Notes under the pieces: generated by a model | Seen by the model: the letters and a program-made list of their open reading frames with translations, nothing else | Told to the model about the DNA's origin: nothing | The model's database searches: none | Made by a program: the position numbers and the translations under genes | Shown: one piece after another, positions 18,218 to 26,896 of the stretch | Layout: every line of letters starts with the position of its first letter | Position numbering within the stretch: the stretch's first letter is position 1 | Assembly: GCF_022835695.1 (NCBI RefSeq) | Contig: NZ_BQUV01000001.1 | Coordinates: forward strand, 1,330,039 to 1,394,038 | Length of the DNA: 64,000 nt | Direction: 5' to 3' | DNA from: Bradyrhizobium sp. Ce-3 | GTDB lineage: Bacteria > Pseudomonadota > Alphaproteobacteria > Rhizobiales > Xanthobacteraceae

Positions 18218-19321
18218 CTAGTCCTGTGACGCCGGCCCGCTGTCGCGGTAAGCCCACAGGCATTCGCGCGGCAAAGCGACCCGTGCCTCGACGCCGACCT
18301 GATGGCGCGCGGCGGTGCCGAGCTCGATCGCCTCCAGCCGCTTGCCGAACAGCTCGATGCCGTAGGCGGTCTGGGTGCCCTGGTAGCGACGGTCGAGCAC
18401 CTTCGCCGAGAATGTATTCGCGCCATCGGGCCGGCCGATCGCGATGTTCTCCGGCCGCAGCGCCACGCGGACCTTCTCGTCGGGTGCCAGCGGCTGGAAC
18501 AGGGCGACCTCGCCTTGCCGGCCATCGCCGAAATCGACCGTGCCATATCCATCGTTGCAAGCCACGAGCCGGCCGGCGAGCTCGTTGGTGGCGCCAGTGA
18601 AATTGGCGACGAACAGATCGGCCGGGCGGTTATAGATCACGTCGGGCGTATCCATCTGCAACAGCTTGCCGTCGCGCATGACGCCGATCCGGTCGCCAAG
18701 CACCACCGCCTCGGCCTGATCGTGGGTGACATAGAGCGCGGTCATGCCGGTCTGCTTGAGAATGACGCGAAGGTCGTCGCGCAGCCGCAGACGCAGTTTG
18801 GCATCGAGGTTCGACAGCGGCTCGTCGAGCAGCAGCAGTTGCGGCCGGTACACCATGCTGCGCGCCAGCGCGACGCGTTGCATCTGCCCGCCCGACAGCG
18901 CCACCACCGGCCGGTCGGCATAGTCGGACAGCCCGACCAGCGCCAGCGCGTCCTCGACCATGCGGGCGGCATCGGCCCGCGCGACCGTGCGGTGCTTCAG
19001 CGGATAGATCACGTTCTGCCGCACCGTCATGTGCGGCCACACCGCATAGGACTGGAACACCATGCCGAGGTTGCGCGCGCGCGGCGGCACCAAAATGCCG
19101 CGCACCGGCGACGACACCACCCGGCCGGAAATGCTGATCTCGCCGTCGGTCGGATGCTCGAGCCCGGCGACGCAACGCAGCGTCGTGGTCTTGCCGCAGC
19201 CGGACGGCCCGAGCAGCACCACGATCTCGCCGGCCGGCACGCCAAAGCTGACGCCATCGATGGCCGGGCGGCCGATCGCGAACTGCTTCCTGAGGTCGGT
19301 GACTTCGAGCGTCGCCGTCAT
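18218..19321 (-). CDS. ABC ATPase of a ferric/spermidine-type importer (FbpC/PotA-like)
   Basis: A 367-residue ATPase with Walker A (GPSGCGKTTT), signature LSGGQMQRVALARS and Walker B (LLLLDEPLSNLD). A C-terminal TOBE-like regulatory domain occupies about residues 275-350. It is the third gene of an operon after the permease and binding protein, 15 bases downstream of the latter. It convergently faces the iclR gene, whose stop is 15 bases away. Confidence 0.9.
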   Translation of the reverse strand: MTATLEVTDLRKQFAIGRPAIDGVSFGVPAGEIVVLLGPSGCGKTTTLRCVAGLEHPTDGEISISGRVVSSPVRGILVPPRARNLGMVFQSYAVWPHMTVRQNVIYPLKHRTVARADAARMVEDALALVGLSDYADRPVVALSGGQMQRVALARSMVYRPQLLLLDEPLSNLDAKLRLRLRDDLRVILKQTGMTALYVTHDQAEAVVLGDRIGVMRDGKLLQMDTPDVIYNRPADLFVANFTGATNELAGRLVACNDGYGTVDFGDGRQGEVALFQPLAPDEKVRVALRPENIAIGRPDGANTFSAKVLDRRYQGTQTAYGIELFGKRLEAIELGTAARHQVGVEARVALPRECLWAYRDSGPASQD

Positions 19322-19336
19322 CGCTAACCTCGCCGC

Positions 19337-20362
19337 CTATTGCCGGTATCCGAACGTCTTGTCCCAGTCCGCCACCCACGCTGCGTGCAGCTTCACGTAG
19401 TCGTCGAACTTCGGATACCACAGCTTGACCACCTTGGGATCGAACCCTTCCGGAAATGCCGGCGGCTCCTTCAACGAGGTGAGATTACCGAGCTCCTTGA
19501 TCATGAAGGTCTGTCCTTCCTTCGACAGGCACCAGTTCAGGAACAACTTGGCCGCATTGGGATGCGCCGCCGTCTTCGGAATGCCGCTCGCATAGGGATT
19601 GACCGGAGATCCCTCGGGCGGGAAGAAGATCTCGATCGGCGCGCCGTCCTTCTTCTTCTGGTAGATCACGTTGTAGAGCAGCGGCGCGATCGCGATCTCG
19701 CCGCGCACCAGAGCATCGGCGGTCGGCGCGCCGGAGGGATAGAGCACGGGATGGGTCGCGGCCTGCTTGGCCCAGTAATCCTCGCCGAGCACCTGCCGCT
19801 CGAACATGATCCGGGTCCAGGTGGTGCCGCCGGATTGCGCGAACACCTGCCCGATCAGCTTGTCATATTGCGGCTTGGTCAGGTCCATCCAGGATTTCGG
19901 CGGATCCTTCACCAATTCGGTGTTGTAGCCGATCGACCAGGCGATGGTGGCGCGCGGCCAGAGTTTTGGCGAGATCAGCGCGTGCGTATCATAGTCGGCC
20001 GCGTTCGGCGGCGCGTAATCCTGGAACAGATCCTCCAGCGGCTGCATCAGCGCGCGATCCGAATGGTCGACGACATCGGCGATCAGCTTGCCTGCGGCGG
20101 CTTCCGTCTTGACGCGGGTGATCAGCTGGCCGCCGGGCGCGCGGACCATCTCGACCTTGATCTCGGGGAAGCGCTTGTTGAAGGCCTTGATCACCTGCTG
20201 CTCGATCTCGGCGAAATTCGCCGTGTAGAACACGAGCTTGCCTTCGGCCTTCGCGGCCGCGATCAACTCCGCCGAACCGAACTCCTGGGCTCGCGCTGCC
20301 GGCGCCAGCACGAGCGCCGCGACGCTCGCCAAAGCCAATGTGGTGAAGGTTCGTCTATCCAT
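19337..20362 (-). CDS. Periplasmic binding protein of the ferric-type ABC importer
   Basis: A 341-residue extracellular solute-binding protein. Residues 1-24 form a signal peptide cut near ARA-QEFG. The mature start, SAELIAAAKAEGKLVFYTAN, is typical of the FbpA/AfuA/phosphonate-binding group. The ATG at 20362 has a strong AGGGGAGG upstream. The paired C-terminal tyrosines that bind Fe3+ in true FbpA are not evident, so the cargo may instead be an organic anion or phosphonate. Confidence 0.87.
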   Translation of the reverse strand: MDRRTFTTLALASVAALVLAPAARAQEFGSAELIAAAKAEGKLVFYTANFAEIEQQVIKAFNKRFPEIKVEMVRAPGGQLITRVKTEAAAGKLIADVVDHSDRALMQPLEDLFQDYAPPNAADYDTHALISPKLWPRATIAWSIGYNTELVKDPPKSWMDLTKPQYDKLIGQVFAQSGGTTWTRIMFERQVLGEDYWAKQAATHPVLYPSGAPTADALVRGEIAIAPLLYNVIYQKKKDGAPIEIFFPPEGSPVNPYASGIPKTAAHPNAAKLFLNWCLSKEGQTFMIKELGNLTSLKEPPAFPEGFDPKVVKLWYPKFDDYVKLHAAWVADWDKTFGYRQ

Positions 20363-20382
20363 CGCCCATCCTCCCCTTATTG

Positions 20383-22158
20383 TTATCCAGTCCGCGCCAC
20401 GTTGCCCTGCGCCGCCCCGCGCGACAGCCAGTTGGCGCCGCCGATCAGCACGCCGAGCAGCACCGTCTGGACCAGACTGAAGGCCGCGGTCTTGCCGATG
20501 TTGCCGCCTTCGTAATAGTCGAGCAGCAGCACCGACATCACCATGGTGTTGCTGGTGTAAAGGAACAGCGACGAGCCGAGCTCGCGGATCGCCAGCACGA
20601 ACAGCAGCGTCATCGACGCCAGCACGCCAGGCCGCGCCAGCGGCAGCACGATCGTCGCGATGGTGCCGAGCATGCCGCGGCCGCAAACCCAGGCGGCCTC
20701 CTCGAGTTCGCGATGGATCTGCAGGAACGAGGTCGACAGCGCCTTCACGGTGTCGGGCATGAAGCGCGCGATGAAGGCGAGCGCGAGAATCCAGATCGTG
20801 CCGTAGAGTCCGCCCGGCACGCCGATCCAGGCCCAGAGATAGGCGACGCCGACCACCAGACCGGGGATCGCGACCGGCAGCGTCGAGATCAGATCGATGG
20901 CGCCGCGTCCGGCGACGCGGGTGCGATGGATGGTGTAGCCGATCGTAAAGGCCAGCGCGCCGCCGACAATTGCGGTGATGATGCCGACCTCCAGCGCATT
21001 GTAGATCGACTTCAGGGTCAGCGGATTGTCGAAAATGCTCTCGAAATGCGTCAGCGAATATTGCCGCATGTCGAACAGGCTGGCTGCGTCGCGGATGAAC
21101 ATGAATTTGCGGAACGCCGCAACGATCAGCGCCAGCGACGGCAGCACAACGACGACGAGGAGATAGGCGATCCCGAGCCCGAATGTGAGCCAGCGCCACG
21201 GTCCGAGATCGAGGCTGCGCGGCCGGAACGCCTTGCCGGCGACGGTCGTATAGCTGCGCCCGCTGAGCAATTTCTGCTGCAGATAGACCAGCAACCCCGT
21301 GACCACCATCAGGATGATCGCGACGGCGGCTGCGGTGTTGTAGAGCGGCGGCGACCAGTTGGTGAGCTTGAAGATGTAGGTCGTCAGCACGTTCAGATTG
21401 GTCGGCGCACCGAGCACGGCCGGGATGCCGTAGATGCCGAGCATCACGATGAACGACAGCAGCATGCCGGAGACGATCGCCGGCATGATCAGCGGGAATG
21501 TCACCGTGAACAGGGTGGCGAACGCGCTGGCGCCGGAAATCTCCGCGGCCTCCTCCAGGCTCGGATCCATGTTGCGCAGCGCCGACGAGGTGAACATGTA
21601 GACATAGGGCGCGTAGTAGATGCCGAACACGAACACCAGGCCCCACATCGAATAGAGATCGATGCGAAAGTCCGAGCCCATCCACTTGAACATCGTGTTG
21701 ATCAGGCCGGTCTTCGGCGAGCCGAGGATGGCCCAGGCCACGCCCGCCACCAGCGGCGGCGCGAACAGCGGCAGGATGCTGGCCGCGGCGATGAAGCCCT
21801 TGAACGGCGTGTTGGTGCGAACCACGATCCAGGAGAACAACAGCCCGATCGCGACCGCGATCACGGTACCGCCGCCGCAGGCGATCAGCGTGTTGAGCAG
21901 CGCCTCGGCGACATTCGGATTGGCGAGCACCGCGAGGAAATTGGCGATCGACAGATGGCTCAGGCTGAGACGGATGCCGTCGACCACCGGATTGGTGTCG
22001 GTGAGCGCACCGAGCAGCAGCATGAAAACGGGATAGATCACCAGGAAGGCCAGGATCGCCAGCAGCGCTGTGACCCAGAGGGTCGTGAATGCGCGGCGCC
22101 GGGTTCCCTCGCCGGCGCTTCGCATGGCTTCGCTGCGCCGGTCGGCCTGTCCGTGCAA
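20383..22158 (-). CDS. Fused two-domain ABC permease (FbpB-like)
   Basis: A 591-residue inner-membrane permease made of two homologous six-helix halves (about residues 20-300 and 320-580). Each half has an EAA-type loop (SLEEAAEISGASAFATLF and ELEEAAWVCGRGMLGTI). Its length matches FbpB-type permeases. The first codon appears to be TTG at 22158, preceded by a strong GAGGGAAGAG; an ATG at codon 12 (22125) has no comparable site. It heads the operon, with the binding protein starting 20 bases after its stop. Confidence 0.88.
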   Translation of the reverse strand: MHGQADRRSEAMRSAGEGTRRRAFTTLWVTALLAILAFLVIYPVFMLLLGALTDTNPVVDGIRLSLSHLSIANFLAVLANPNVAEALLNTLIACGGGTVIAVAIGLLFSWIVVRTNTPFKGFIAAASILPLFAPPLVAGVAWAILGSPKTGLINTMFKWMGSDFRIDLYSMWGLVFVFGIYYAPYVYMFTSSALRNMDPSLEEAAEISGASAFATLFTVTFPLIMPAIVSGMLLSFIVMLGIYGIPAVLGAPTNLNVLTTYIFKLTNWSPPLYNTAAAVAIILMVVTGLLVYLQQKLLSGRSYTTVAGKAFRPRSLDLGPWRWLTFGLGIAYLLVVVVLPSLALIVAAFRKFMFIRDAASLFDMRQYSLTHFESIFDNPLTLKSIYNALEVGIITAIVGGALAFTIGYTIHRTRVAGRGAIDLISTLPVAIPGLVVGVAYLWAWIGVPGGLYGTIWILALAFIARFMPDTVKALSTSFLQIHRELEEAAWVCGRGMLGTIATIVLPLARPGVLASMTLLFVLAIRELGSSLFLYTSNTMVMSVLLLDYYEGGNIGKTAAFSLVQTVLLGVLIGGANWLSRGAAQGNVARTG

Positions 22159-22199
22159 TGCGCTCTTCCCTCTTGCGGTCCGATCTGACGTCGGCCCTG

Positions 22200-22212
22200 C
22201 TTGTATACCAAG
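22200..22212. promoter_or_regulatory. GntR/FadR-like operator candidate
   Basis: CTTGTATACCAAG is a near-perfect inverted repeat of the TTGT-ATACCAA type bound by FCD-class GntR regulators. It lies 42 bases upstream of the ABC permease start. No GntR gene is in the window, so the regulator would act in trans. Confidence 0.35.
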
Positions 22213-22330
22213 CGTAGTCGATCGCGACTGTGACGCAAGCTATCCGAAAGTCGCCTCGCCGCGTTTCTGTGACGCAGCGCGGGAACAAGAATTGCTAAGC
22301 AGCCTGATTTCAGCTGTCGAACAGCTCGTT

Positions 22331-22416
22331 CGGTGTCATCACCCGCGCATTGTTTAGTCCGGACAGATCACTGACGGGTGTTCGGAGACATAGCCGACAC
22401 ATCAACTTGGCTGGAT
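22331..22416. repeat. Relic of an insertion-sequence left end
   Basis: These 86 bases match 63878-63963 with four mismatches (about 95%). Beyond 22416 the match decays. The transposase start seen after the other copy is missing here, so this is a solo relic. It lies between two unrelated operons. Confidence 0.75.
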
Positions 22417-22614
22417 CGTCCGGTCGAGGCCGGGCGATGACAGATGAGGATGGGGACGCAGTTTTCGCATTCTCGCCCTTCCGCCCCGACCGCCCAAGTC
22501 CGCAGTCCGCCGGCACGCTCCCGGCAAGGCCGCTTCGCATACGCATCATGCAATGGCGCGGCTGGGGAACGGGATGGTGCCGTAGTACATGGCGGTCCGG
22601 AGACATTTTCAGAC

Positions 22615-24012
22615 ATGCTCGAGAAGACCCCGACCACCGCAGCCGCGGCGCCGATCACCGATGGATTGCCTTGGGAACGGCGGCGCTGGGCGGTGGCCGC
22701 GATCTTCACGGCGCTGGCGATGGCCTCGCTCGATACCGCGATCGCCAACATCGCGCTGCCGGCGATCGCCAACGATCTGCATGTCAGCCCTGCGGAAGTG
22801 GTCTGGGTCGTCAACGTCTACCAGATTGCCCTGGTCGCGACGCTGCTGCCACTCGGTGCGCTCGGCGAAATCGTCGGCCACCAGCGGATCTATCTCGCCG
22901 GCCTGCTGCTGTTCACATTAGCGTCGCTCGGCTGTGCGCTTGCGTGGTCGCTGCCGAGCCTTTTGGTCGCGCGCACCCTGCAGGGGCTCGGCGCCAGCGG
23001 CTTGATGAGCGTCAACACCGCGCTGGTGCGGTTCGTCTATCCGAGCCGGATGCTCGGCCGCGGCTTCGGCCACAATGCACTCGTGGTGGCGACCGCCTTT
23101 ACGCTGGGGCCGACGATTGCCTCCGGGATCCTCGCGCTCGGCCCGTGGCCCTGGCTGTTCGCCGTCAACATTCCGTTCGGCGTCGTCGCGTTGCTGATCG
23201 GCATCAAGACGCTGCCAAAGACACCGCGCGCCACCCATGCCTTCGACTTCACCGGCGCCGCGCTGGCCTGCGCCTGCCTCGGCCTGTTCATCATCGGTAT
23301 CGGCAGCGCCGCGCACAAGACCGCGCCTGCGCTGGTCATCGCCGAGCTGATCGGCGCCGTCCTGTTCGGCTGGATCTTGACCCGGCGGCATGCCGATCAT
23401 CCGGCGCCGATGCTGCCGATCGATCTGTTCCGCCGGCCGATCTTCGCGCTGTCGGCCGCGACCGCGGTCTGCTCATTCGCCGTGCAGGGCCTCGCCTTCG
23501 TCTCGCTGCCGTTCTACTTCGAGGACATCCTGCACCGGTCGCAGGTCGAGACCGGCTTCTTCATGACGCCCTGGCCTCTGGTGGTCGCCTTCATGGCGCC
23601 GATCGGCGGCCGGCTGTCGGATCGTTATCCGGCCGGCATCCTCGGCGGCATCGGCATGCTGCTGCTCGGGCTTGGTATGGTGCTGCTTGCGACCCTGCCG
23701 ACGGAGCCCAGCGTCGCCAACATCGTCTGGCGCACGATGATCTGCGGCATCGGCTTCGGCTTCTTCCAGACCCCGAACATGAAGGCGATCATGTCGAGTG
23801 CCCCGTCGCATCGCAGCGGCAGCGCCAGCGGCATCGTCGCGACCGCGCGGCTGACCGGGCAGACCACCGGTGCTGCGCTGGCCGCCCTCTGCTTCGCATT
23901 GGCCGACCGCGAAGGCGCCACGGTCGCGCTGGCGCTGGGTGCCGGATTTGCCGCGCTGGGCGCGGTCATGAGCTTCCTGCGCCTTGCCGTCGCCGCGCCG
24001 CAAAAATCATGA
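22615..24012 (+). CDS. MFS drug:proton antiporter, DHA2-like
   Basis: A 465-residue MFS carrier with about 14 hydrophobic segments. It shows the DHA2 pattern LDTAIANIALPAIANDL in helix 1 and the antiporter motif C (ALVVATAFTLGPTIASGIL) in helix 5. The ATG at 22615 follows CGGAG at 22598-22602; upstream in-frame Mets precede no MFS-like sequence. It stands alone, with no adjacent TetR-type regulator. Substrates could be drugs, solvents or metabolites. Confidence 0.87.
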   Translation: MLEKTPTTAAAAPITDGLPWERRRWAVAAIFTALAMASLDTAIANIALPAIANDLHVSPAEVVWVVNVYQIALVATLLPLGALGEIVGHQRIYLAGLLLFTLASLGCALAWSLPSLLVARTLQGLGASGLMSVNTALVRFVYPSRMLGRGFGHNALVVATAFTLGPTIASGILALGPWPWLFAVNIPFGVVALLIGIKTLPKTPRATHAFDFTGAALACACLGLFIIGIGSAAHKTAPALVIAELIGAVLFGWILTRRHADHPAPMLPIDLFRRPIFALSAATAVCSFAVQGLAFVSLPFYFEDILHRSQVETGFFMTPWPLVVAFMAPIGGRLSDRYPAGILGGIGMLLLGLGMVLLATLPTEPSVANIVWRTMICGIGFGFFQTPNMKAIMSSAPSHRSGSASGIVATARLTGQTTGAALAALCFALADREGATVALALGAGFAALGAVMSFLRLAVAAPQKS

Positions 24013-24165
24013 CAGGCATGTTGCGCGCGCAGGGCGCGGCCAAACACCACAGCATCAACTTTCTTCCGCGCTGCGAGCGCATTTTCTTGATTTGAACCGT
24101 TCCAGTTTCAAGGCCAACATCGCGGCGGAGTTCGATCGGAGGATCGGACCATTCAGGGGATCGCG

Positions 24166-24615
24166 ATGGCAAACCTCAAAATCAACGGCAAGACAATCAC
24201 AGTAGACGTCGAGGACGACACGCCACTGCTCTGGGCGATCAGAGAGAATGTCGGACTGACGGGGACCAAATACGGCTGCGGCATTGCACAATGCGGCGCC
24301 TGCACCGTGCATGTCGACGGCGTCGCGATGCGCTCCTGCGGCGTCACGGTCGGCGAGACGGCCGGCAAGGACATCACCACCATCGAGGGCCTCGCCGCGG
24401 GCGGCGTGATGCACAAGGTGCAGCTCGCCTGGATCGCAAACGACGTGCCGCAGTGTGGTTATTGCCAGAGCGGCATGATCATGGCGGTCGCGGCGCTGTT
24501 GAAGGAAAACCCGAAGCCATCAGACGACGACATCAACGACGCCATTACCAATATCTGCCGCTGCGGCACCTTCCAGCAGGTGCGCGAGGCGATTCATGCT
24601 GCCGCGAACGCGTGA
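24166..24615 (+). CDS. [2Fe-2S] subunit of a molybdenum hydroxylase (isoquinoline 1-oxidoreductase type)
   Basis: A 149-residue iron-sulfur subunit. The plant-ferredoxin cluster motif is [16 protein letters not shown] with a later Cys at MRSCGV. The C-terminal four-helix cluster has CGYCQSG and CRC. It passes electrons from the molybdopterin subunit encoded 10 bases downstream. Pairs like this (IorAB-type) hydroxylate N-heterocycles or oxidise aldehydes. A second, unrelated pair of this class (nicAB) lies at 41.0-45.0 kb. Confidence 0.9.
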   Translation: MANLKINGKTITVDVEDDTPLLWAIRENVGLTGTKYGCGIAQCGACTVHVDGVAMRSCGVTVGETAGKDITTIEGLAAGGVMHKVQLAWIANDVPQCGYCQSGMIMAVAALLKENPKPSDDDINDAITNICRCGTFQQVREAIHAAANA

Positions 24616-24625
24616 GGAGGCAGCC

Positions 24626-26839
24626 ATGAATTTGCAAGTCAACCAGCATCTGATGCCCAAACTCAACCGTCGCGCCTTCGTGATCGGCACCGCAACCGCC
24701 GGCGCAGGCCTCGCGCTTGGCCTCGATCTGCCGTTCGGCGGTCCCGCCGTGGTGCGCGCGGCCGACGGCGCGCCCGAGGTGAACGCTCCTGAGGTCAATG
24801 CTTGGGTCGTGATCCGGCCCGACGACACCGTGGTGATCCGCATCGCCCGCTCCGAGATGGGCCAGGGCACGCTGACCGGCCTCGCCCAGCTCGTCGCCGA
24901 AGAACTGGAATGCGACTGGTCGAAAGTCACCACCGAATACCCGACGCCCGGCCAGAGCGTCGCCCGCAAGCGCGCCTGGGGCGATTTTTCCACCGGCGGC
25001 AGCCGCGGCATCCGCACCTCGCAGGACTATGTCCGCAAGGGCGGCGCCACCGCGCGCGTGATGCTGATCCAGGCCGCCGCCAACGAGTGGAAGGTGCCGG
25101 CCACCGAGTGCAAGGTCTCCAACGGCGTGATCACCCACACGCCCTCGGGCAAGACCACGACCTACGGCAAGGTCGCGGAAGCCGCCGCCAAGCTCGAGCC
25201 GCCGGCCGACGTCAAGCTGAAGGACCCGAAGGACTGGACCATCGCCGGCAAGGGCCTGAAGCGGCTCGACACCGTCGACAAGACCACCGGCAAAATGACC
25301 TACGGCATCGACGTCAAGCTGCCGGGCATGCTGAACGCCGCGATCAAGGATTGCCCGGTGTTCGGCGGCAAGGTGAAGAGCTTCGACGAAGCCAAGATAT
25401 CAGGCATGAAGGGCGTCAAGAAGGTGGTGCCGGTCGGCGACAGCGCGGTTGCCGTCGTCGCCGACACCTGGTGGCACGCCAAGACCGCGCTGGATGCGCT
25501 GCCGATCGTCTGGGACGAAGGCGACAACGCCAAGGTCTCCAGCGAGACGATTGCAAAATGGCTCGCCGAAGGTCTCGACAATGCGCAGCCGGCCTACATC
25601 GGCAACCAGAATGGCGACGCAAAAGCGGCGATCGCCGGGGCCGCCAAGAAGGTCGAGGCGGTCTACAGCTACCCCTATCAGAATCACGCCACGATGGAGC
25701 CGATGAACGCTACCGTGCTCTACACCCCTCAGAAATGCGAGGTGTGGTGCGGCACACAGAATGGCGAGGCGGCATTCGCGGCGGCGCTCGAGGCCTCAGG
25801 CCTGCCGGCCGACAAGGTCGACGTGCACAAGCTGATGCTCGGCGGCGGCTTCGGCCGGCGCGGCATGACCGACTATGTGCGGCAGGCGGTGGCGATCGCC
25901 AAGCAGATGCCGGGCACGCCCATCAAGCTGTTGTGGTCGCGCGAAGAGGACATGCAGCACGGCAAGTATCACCCGATCACACAGTGCAAGCTGACCGGCG
26001 CGTTCGATGCCGACAACAACCTGGTGGCACTGCACTACCGGCTGTCGGGACAATCCATCCTGTTCTCGGTGCGCCCGGAAGCGCTGCAGAACGGCATGGA
26101 CCCCGCCGCGTTCCAGGGCGTTGCGCAATCCGGCGAGGCCGCGATCGGCTATTCGGTGCCGAATTTGCTGGTCGAGCATTCGATGCGCAACCCGCACGTC
26201 CCGCCGGGCTTCTGGCGCGGCGTCAACGTCAATCACAACGCGATCTACATGGAATGCTTCATGGACGAGCTCGCCTTGGCCGCCGGCCAGGACCCGCTCG
26301 AATTTCGCCGCAAGCTGATGGGCAAGAACCCCAAGCATCTCGCGGTGCTCAACGCCGTGGCCGAGAAGATCGGCTGGAGCACGCCGGCGCCCAAGGGCAT
26401 CTCACGCGGCATCGCGCAGGTTATGGGCTATGGCAGCTATGTTGCCGGCGCCGCCGAGATCTCGGTGACCGACGGCAGCAAGATCAAGGTGCATCGTATC
26501 GTAGCCTCCACCGATCCCGGCTATGTCGTCAATCCGGCGCAGGTGGAGCGGCAGATCGCGGGCTCGTTCGTCTATGGCCTCAGCGCGCTGTTCTATGGCG
26601 GCTGCACCGTGAAGGACGGCCGCATCGAGCAGACCAATTTCGACACCTACAACTCGATGCGGATCAACGAAATGCCGAAGGTGGAATCGGTGATGGTGCC
26701 GAGCGGCGGGTTCTGGGGCGGCGTCGGCGAGCCGACCATCGGTGTCGCCGCGCCGGCGGTGCTCAACGCCTATTTCGCGGCGACGGGAAAGCGCATCCGC
26801 TCTTTCCCGCTGCGCAACCAGAACATCTCCTTCGCCTGA
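24626..26839 (+). CDS. Molybdopterin subunit of a molybdenum hydroxylase, TAT-exported
   Basis: A 737-residue large subunit of the xanthine-oxidase family, isoquinoline 1-oxidoreductase beta type. A twin-arginine signal (NRRAFVIGTATAGAGLALG, about residues 14-32) marks it for export. The family's GGGFGRRG motif near residue 408 binds the cofactor, and the C-terminal segment GGVGEPTIGVAAPAVLNA holds the catalytic Glu. The ATG at 24626 has GAGGAGG just before it. Unlike NicB in this window it has no cytochrome tail, so it needs a separate acceptor. Substrate unknown. Confidence 0.9.
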   Translation: MNLQVNQHLMPKLNRRAFVIGTATAGAGLALGLDLPFGGPAVVRAADGAPEVNAPEVNAWVVIRPDDTVVIRIARSEMGQGTLTGLAQLVAEELECDWSKVTTEYPTPGQSVARKRAWGDFSTGGSRGIRTSQDYVRKGGATARVMLIQAAANEWKVPATECKVSNGVITHTPSGKTTTYGKVAEAAAKLEPPADVKLKDPKDWTIAGKGLKRLDTVDKTTGKMTYGIDVKLPGMLNAAIKDCPVFGGKVKSFDEAKISGMKGVKKVVPVGDSAVAVVADTWWHAKTALDALPIVWDEGDNAKVSSETIAKWLAEGLDNAQPAYIGNQNGDAKAAIAGAAKKVEAVYSYPYQNHATMEPMNATVLYTPQKCEVWCGTQNGEAAFAAALEASGLPADKVDVHKLMLGGGFGRRGMTDYVRQAVAIAKQMPGTPIKLLWSREEDMQHGKYHPITQCKLTGAFDADNNLVALHYRLSGQSILFSVRPEALQNGMDPAAFQGVAQSGEAAIGYSVPNLLVEHSMRNPHVPPGFWRGVNVNHNAIYMECFMDELALAAGQDPLEFRRKLMGKNPKHLAVLNAVAEKIGWSTPAPKGISRGIAQVMGYGSYVAGAAEISVTDGSKIKVHRIVASTDPGYVVNPAQVERQIAGSFVYGLSALFYGGCTVKDGRIEQTNFDTYNSMRINEMPKVESVMVPSGGFWGGVGEPTIGVAAPAVLNAYFAATGKRIRSFPLRNQNISFA

Positions 26840-26850
26840 TCAAACCCGAG

Positions 26851-26873
26851 GCGGCGGCCCGACCGGCCGCCGC
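26851..26873 (+). terminator. GC-rich hairpin between the Mo hydroxylase and the sox-type genes
   Basis: A perfect 9-base stem, GCGGCGGCC (26851-26859) with GGCCGCCGC (26865-26873), loop CGACC, followed by TTCCTATTT. It starts 12 bases after the stop codon. It may terminate or attenuate transcription into the flavoprotein and sox genes, which start at 26897. Confidence 0.6.
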
Positions 26874-26896
26874 TTCCTATTTCCGGATTCTCGTGC

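Larger units (their letters stand above)
22159..22614. other. 456-bp intergenic region with an operator-like palindrome and an IS-end relic
   Basis: No credible gene is seen. It separates the divergent permease and MFS genes. It holds a GntR-like half-symmetric site at 22200-22212 and an 86-base relic of an insertion-sequence end at 22331-22416. The remainder (about 22440-22600) codes open frames on both strands but none resembles a known protein. Confidence 0.6.

Noticed and set aside
20380-22188. Open plus-strand frame of about 600 codons
   Set aside because: Exact antisense shadow of the FbpB-like permease.
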